Below are positions 61,333 to 64,000 of a stretch of 64,000 nt of DNA, one piece after another (the first letter of the stretch is position 1; each line of letters begins with the position of its first letter). Under the pieces are notes generated by a model. It saw only the letters and a list, made by a program, of their open reading frames with translations. It was not told where the DNA came from and did no database searches. Position numbers and translations under genes: made by a program. Source of the DNA: Amorphoplanes digitatis. Lineage in GTDB: Bacteria; Actinomycetota; Actinomycetes; Mycobacteriales; Micromonosporaceae. Location: assembly GCF_014205335.1 (NCBI RefSeq), contig NZ_JACHNH010000001.1:4520501-4584500 (forward strand), in the 5' to 3' direction.

Positions 61333-63333
61333 TCACTCCGGGCGGCGCAGGACCGCCACTCCCCCGGGCTCGAGCAGCGCCGCCGAGCCGTGCAGCGGCT
61401 CGCCGTCCAGGCCGGCCAGCTCGACCGGCCCGGCCGTGCGGTTGATCAGGAACCAGAAGTCACCACGGACCGCGAGCTCCACCCGGCCGCGCAGCGCGAC
61501 CGGGAGCTCGCTGCCGATCCCGGCGCGGACCAACAGCTCGCCGAGCACCGGCGCCAGGCCGTCCGGCCCGAGCCGGGTCGAGACGTACGCGGCCGAGCCC
61601 GCACCGGCCGGCCGGCGGGTGATGGCCGGGCCACCGTCGGAGTACGAGGCCAGCACCTCGACGTCCGCGCCGGTGACCGTGAGCCGGTCGGTCCAGAGGG
61701 TGCCGGTCAGGCCGTTGTCGAGCTCGGCCCGCTCGTCGTCGGGCAGCGGCGCGAACTCCTCGACGCGGATGCCGAGCAGCTCGCGCAGCGGCCCCGGGTA
61801 GCCGTCGAGCCAGACGTGGTCGTGCTCGTCGACGATGCCGGAGAAGTAGGTGGTCACCAGGTGCCCGCCGCCGTGCGCGTACGCCCGCAGCCGGTCGGCG
61901 AGCGCGGCCGGGACGACGTGCAGCACCGGCGCGACCACCAGGTCGTAACCGGACAGGTCGGCCGCGACGGGCACCACGTCCGCGCGTACGCCCAGGTCGA
62001 GGAAGGCCGAGTACCAGTCGAGGGCCTCCTGGCGGTAGCGCAGCCGGTCGGTCGGGTGCGAGTCCTGCTCGCTGGCCCACCACGACGTCCAGTCGAAGAC
62101 GATCGCCGCCCGGGCCGGGCGCCGCGCCGTACCCGAGACCGGGGCCAGCCGCCGCAGCGTGTCGCCGAGCGCGACCACCGACCGGAACACCTCTGTGTCG
62201 CGCCCGGCGTGCGGCAGCATCGCCGAGTGGTACTTCTCGGCGCCGGCCGCGGACTGGCGCCACTGGAAGAAGCAGACCGCGTCCGCGCCGTGCGCCACGT
62301 GGGTCAGCGAGTCGCGGGCCAGCTCGCCGGGCTTCTTCGCCACGTTGACCGGCTGCCAGTTCACCGCGCCGGTGGAGTGCTCCATCAGGAACCACGGCCG
62401 TCCGCCGGCGAGGTGGCCGGTGAGGTTGGCCGAGAAGGAGAGCTCGTCGAGGGCCCGCGGGCCGCGCCGCACGTAGTGGTCGTTGGAGACGAAGTCGATC
62501 TCGGCCGCCCAGTCCGCGTAGTCCATCGCCTTCTGGTCGCCCATGACCATGAAGTTGGTGGTGGCCGGCACGTCCGGGGTGAGCTCGCGCAGCACCGCCC
62601 GCTCGGCGCGCAGGTAGTCCTTGAGCGCGTCGGAGGAGAAGCGCTTGAAGTCGAGCTGCTGGGTCGGGTTGGGGTGTGTCGCCGCCTGCCGGGGCGGCAG
62701 GATCTGCTGCCAGTCGCCGTAGTGCTGCGACCAGAACGCGGTGCCCCAGGCCGCGTTCAGCGCGGCCAGGTCGCCGTAGCGGGCCCTGAGCCAGACGCGG
62801 AACGCGGCGGCGGCGTCCTCGGAGTAGTCGTAGACGTTGTGGCAGCCCAGCTCGTTGGAGATGTGCCACGCGGTCAGCGCCGGGTGCTCGCGGTAGCGCC
62901 CGGCCATCGTGCGTACCAGGCGCAGCGCGTGCGCGCGGAAGACCGGCGAGGTCGGCCGCCAGTGCTGGCGGCCGCCCGGCCACACGGTCGCGCCGTGCCG
63001 GTCGACGGGCAGGATCTCGGGGTGCTTCGCAGTCAGCCACGGCGGCGGGGACGCCGTCGCCGTGGCCAGGTCGACCGCGATGCCGCCCGCGTGCAGCATA
63101 TCCATCACCTCGTCGAGCCAGCCGAAGTCGTGCTCGCCCTCGGCCGGCTCCAGGAGCGCCCACGAGAAGATCGCGAGCGAGACGACGGTGACCCCGGCGG
63201 CCCGCATGGCCGCCACGTCGTCGTCCCAGGTGGAGCGCGGCCACTGCTCCGGGTTGTAGTCCGCGCCGTACTCCAGCCGGGGCGCGGCCGCGGGGTCGGT
63301 CCGGCGCAGCCAGCGGTGTGGTGTGGGGCTCAC
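61333..63333 (-). CDS. GH42 beta-galactosidase
   Basis: A 666-residue cytosolic enzyme without a signal peptide. The (beta/alpha)8 domain begins LEYGADYNPEQWPRSTWDDD. The acid/base Glu is in AWHISNELGCHNV and the nucleophile Glu in WFLMEHSTGAVNWQ. A trimerisation-type central domain (about 390-590) and a small C-terminal strand domain follow. The GTG at 63333 overlaps the stop of the binding-protein gene (GTGA). It would hydrolyse imported beta-galactosides, for example plant-derived galacto-oligosaccharides. Confidence 0.93.
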   Translation of the reverse strand: MSPTPHRWLRRTDPAAAPRLEYGADYNPEQWPRSTWDDDVAAMRAAGVTVVSLAIFSWALLEPAEGEHDFGWLDEVMDMLHAGGIAVDLATATASPPPWLTAKHPEILPVDRHGATVWPGGRQHWRPTSPVFRAHALRLVRTMAGRYREHPALTAWHISNELGCHNVYDYSEDAAAAFRVWLRARYGDLAALNAAWGTAFWSQHYGDWQQILPPRQAATHPNPTQQLDFKRFSSDALKDYLRAERAVLRELTPDVPATTNFMVMGDQKAMDYADWAAEIDFVSNDHYVRRGPRALDELSFSANLTGHLAGGRPWFLMEHSTGAVNWQPVNVAKKPGELARDSLTHVAHGADAVCFFQWRQSAAGAEKYHSAMLPHAGRDTEVFRSVVALGDTLRRLAPVSGTARRPARAAIVFDWTSWWASEQDSHPTDRLRYRQEALDWYSAFLDLGVRADVVPVAADLSGYDLVVAPVLHVVPAALADRLRAYAHGGGHLVTTYFSGIVDEHDHVWLDGYPGPLRELLGIRVEEFAPLPDDERAELDNGLTGTLWTDRLTVTGADVEVLASYSDGGPAITRRPAGAGSAAYVSTRLGPDGLAPVLGELLVRAGIGSELPVALRGRVELAVRGDFWFLINRTAGPVELAGLDGEPLHGSAALLEPGGVAVLRRPE

Positions 63334-64000
63334 TTGACGGTGAAGCCCTGCTCGGTGCCGTACTTGGCGGACTGGTCCTGCCACGCCTTGAGGCCGTCGG
63401 CGAGGGTCGTCGGCGACACGTACGCCTTGCCGACGGTGTCGTTGAAGACGCTGTTGGCGTACACCTGGAACGGCAGGTACGTCCAGCCTGGCACCACCGC
63501 CTGCGCGGACTGGGCGAAGATCTCGTTGGCCTTCTGGCCGCCGAAGTACTCGAACTCGTCGCCGAGGAACGCCGGGGACGTCAGCTGCGCGGTGGTCGCC
63601 GGGAACGCGCCGTTGTCGACCCGGATCTGCACGCCGTCACCGACGGCGGCGTACTTGAGGAAGGCGTACGCCAGGGTCTTGTCGGCGGCCTTCTCCGGGA
63701 TGGCGAGTGAGCTGCCGCCGTTCTCCGCGCTCGCCTTGGCGCCGGCCTGCCACTGCGGCAGCGGTGCGACCCGCCACTTGCCCGCGCCGCTCGGCGCGCT
63801 CGAGGTGAAGTTCGCCGGCATCCAGGCGCCCGTGGGCAGGGTGGCGATCGAGCCGTTGCTGATGCCCTGGAACCACTGGTCGCTCCAGCCCGCGATCGGC
63901 GCCAGCAGCTTCTCGCTGATCAGCGTCTGCCAGACGTTCACGAACTCGGTCGCGCCCGGGTCCGAGAAGTCGATCGTGACGTTGGTGCCGTCGACCTTGT
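63330..64000 (-). CDS. Sugar ABC transporter substrate-binding protein (C-terminal part, start beyond window)
   Basis: The visible part, about 222 residues, reads from (N)KVDGTNVTIDFSDPGATEFV to KYGTEQGFTVK. It contains GWSDQWFQGISNGSIATLPTGAWMPANF and WRVAPLPQW, features of extracellular solute-binding protein family 1 for oligosaccharides. The signal and lipobox lie outside the window. It is translationally coupled to the GH42 gene, so its cargo is probably a beta-galactoside. No permease genes sit between the two, so they must be upstream or elsewhere. Confidence 0.85.
   Translation of the reverse strand, partial: KVDGTNVTIDFSDPGATEFVNVWQTLISEKLLAPIAGWSDQWFQGISNGSIATLPTGAWMPANFTSSAPSGAGKWRVAPLPQWQAGAKASAENGGSSLAIPEKAADKTLAYAFLKYAAVGDGVQIRVDNGAFPATTAQLTSPAFLGDEFEYFGGQKANEIFAQSAQAVVPGWTYLPFQVYANSVFNDTVGKAYVSPTTLADGLKAWQDQSAKYGTEQGFTVK

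Overview
The window is high-GC actinobacterial DNA. It has many GTG/TTG starts, 1-4 nt overlapping operon junctions, a LAxTG (class E type) sortase substrate, a SigE-family ECF sigma factor, CebR-type operators and CBM2-bearing secreted cellulases. Together these fit a saprophytic member of the Micromonosporaceae, probably Actinoplanes-like. That assignment is an inference: no rRNA, tRNA or other marker gene is visible. I also see no phage, IS element, CRISPR array or origin.

Layout. 1-6.5 kb: the end of a DUF4331 gene with a small Tat-type exported protein, a DUF6232 protein, a complete SBP-permease-permease-ATPase importer of the iron/polyamine/phosphonate type, and a serine-hydrolase homologue that lacks its catalytic Ser and Lys. 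6.9-15.2 kb: a LALTG surface protein, an Orn/Lys/Arg decarboxylase facing a GNAT/autoinducer-synthase-like protein, a membrane PAS-GGDEF-EAL protein and an ArsR-type regulator. 15.2-25.5 kb: a full phenylacetate catabolon, with paaN-J-F-H-A-B-C-D-E on the minus strand and paaR(TetR)-paaK on the plus strand. A TetR palindrome sits exactly in the -35/-10 spacer of the paaN promoter. 25.5-31.6 kb: small accessory genes, two of them apparently frameshifted, a 40-residue-unit TPR protein, a META-like lipoprotein and a HIT protein.

31.6-40.7 kb holds the most unusual locus. It is a tightly overlapping minus-strand operon that matches the ebo cluster (EboC UbiA-like, EboA, EboB TatD-like, EboE TIM barrel, EboF phosphatase-like). 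The sugar-phosphate cyclase position is taken by a myo-inositol-1-phosphate synthase homologue, and an extra TIM-barrel epimerase, a polyprenyl diphosphate synthase and probably an acyltransferase-3 are added. The gene set suggests synthesis and trafficking of a prenylated, possibly acylated cyclitol; that product is an inference.

40.9-49.6 kb: a YccF membrane protein, a GGDEF protein with a helical-repeat N-terminus and a probable leaderless start, and a galactofuranose-type importer (ytfQ-ytfR-ytfT-yjfF) divergent from a LacI regulator, with two related operator-like sites between them. 49.6-58.1 kb: a plant-polysaccharide island. A GH74-GH48-AA10 operon diverges from a GH5_8 mannanase gene; all four enzymes carry CBM2, and two CebR boxes sit at the two facing promoters. 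58.2-64 kb: a second GGDEF protein paralogous to the first, a SigE-family sigma factor with a membrane partner, and a GH42 beta-galactosidase translationally coupled to a sugar-binding lipoprotein gene that runs off the window.
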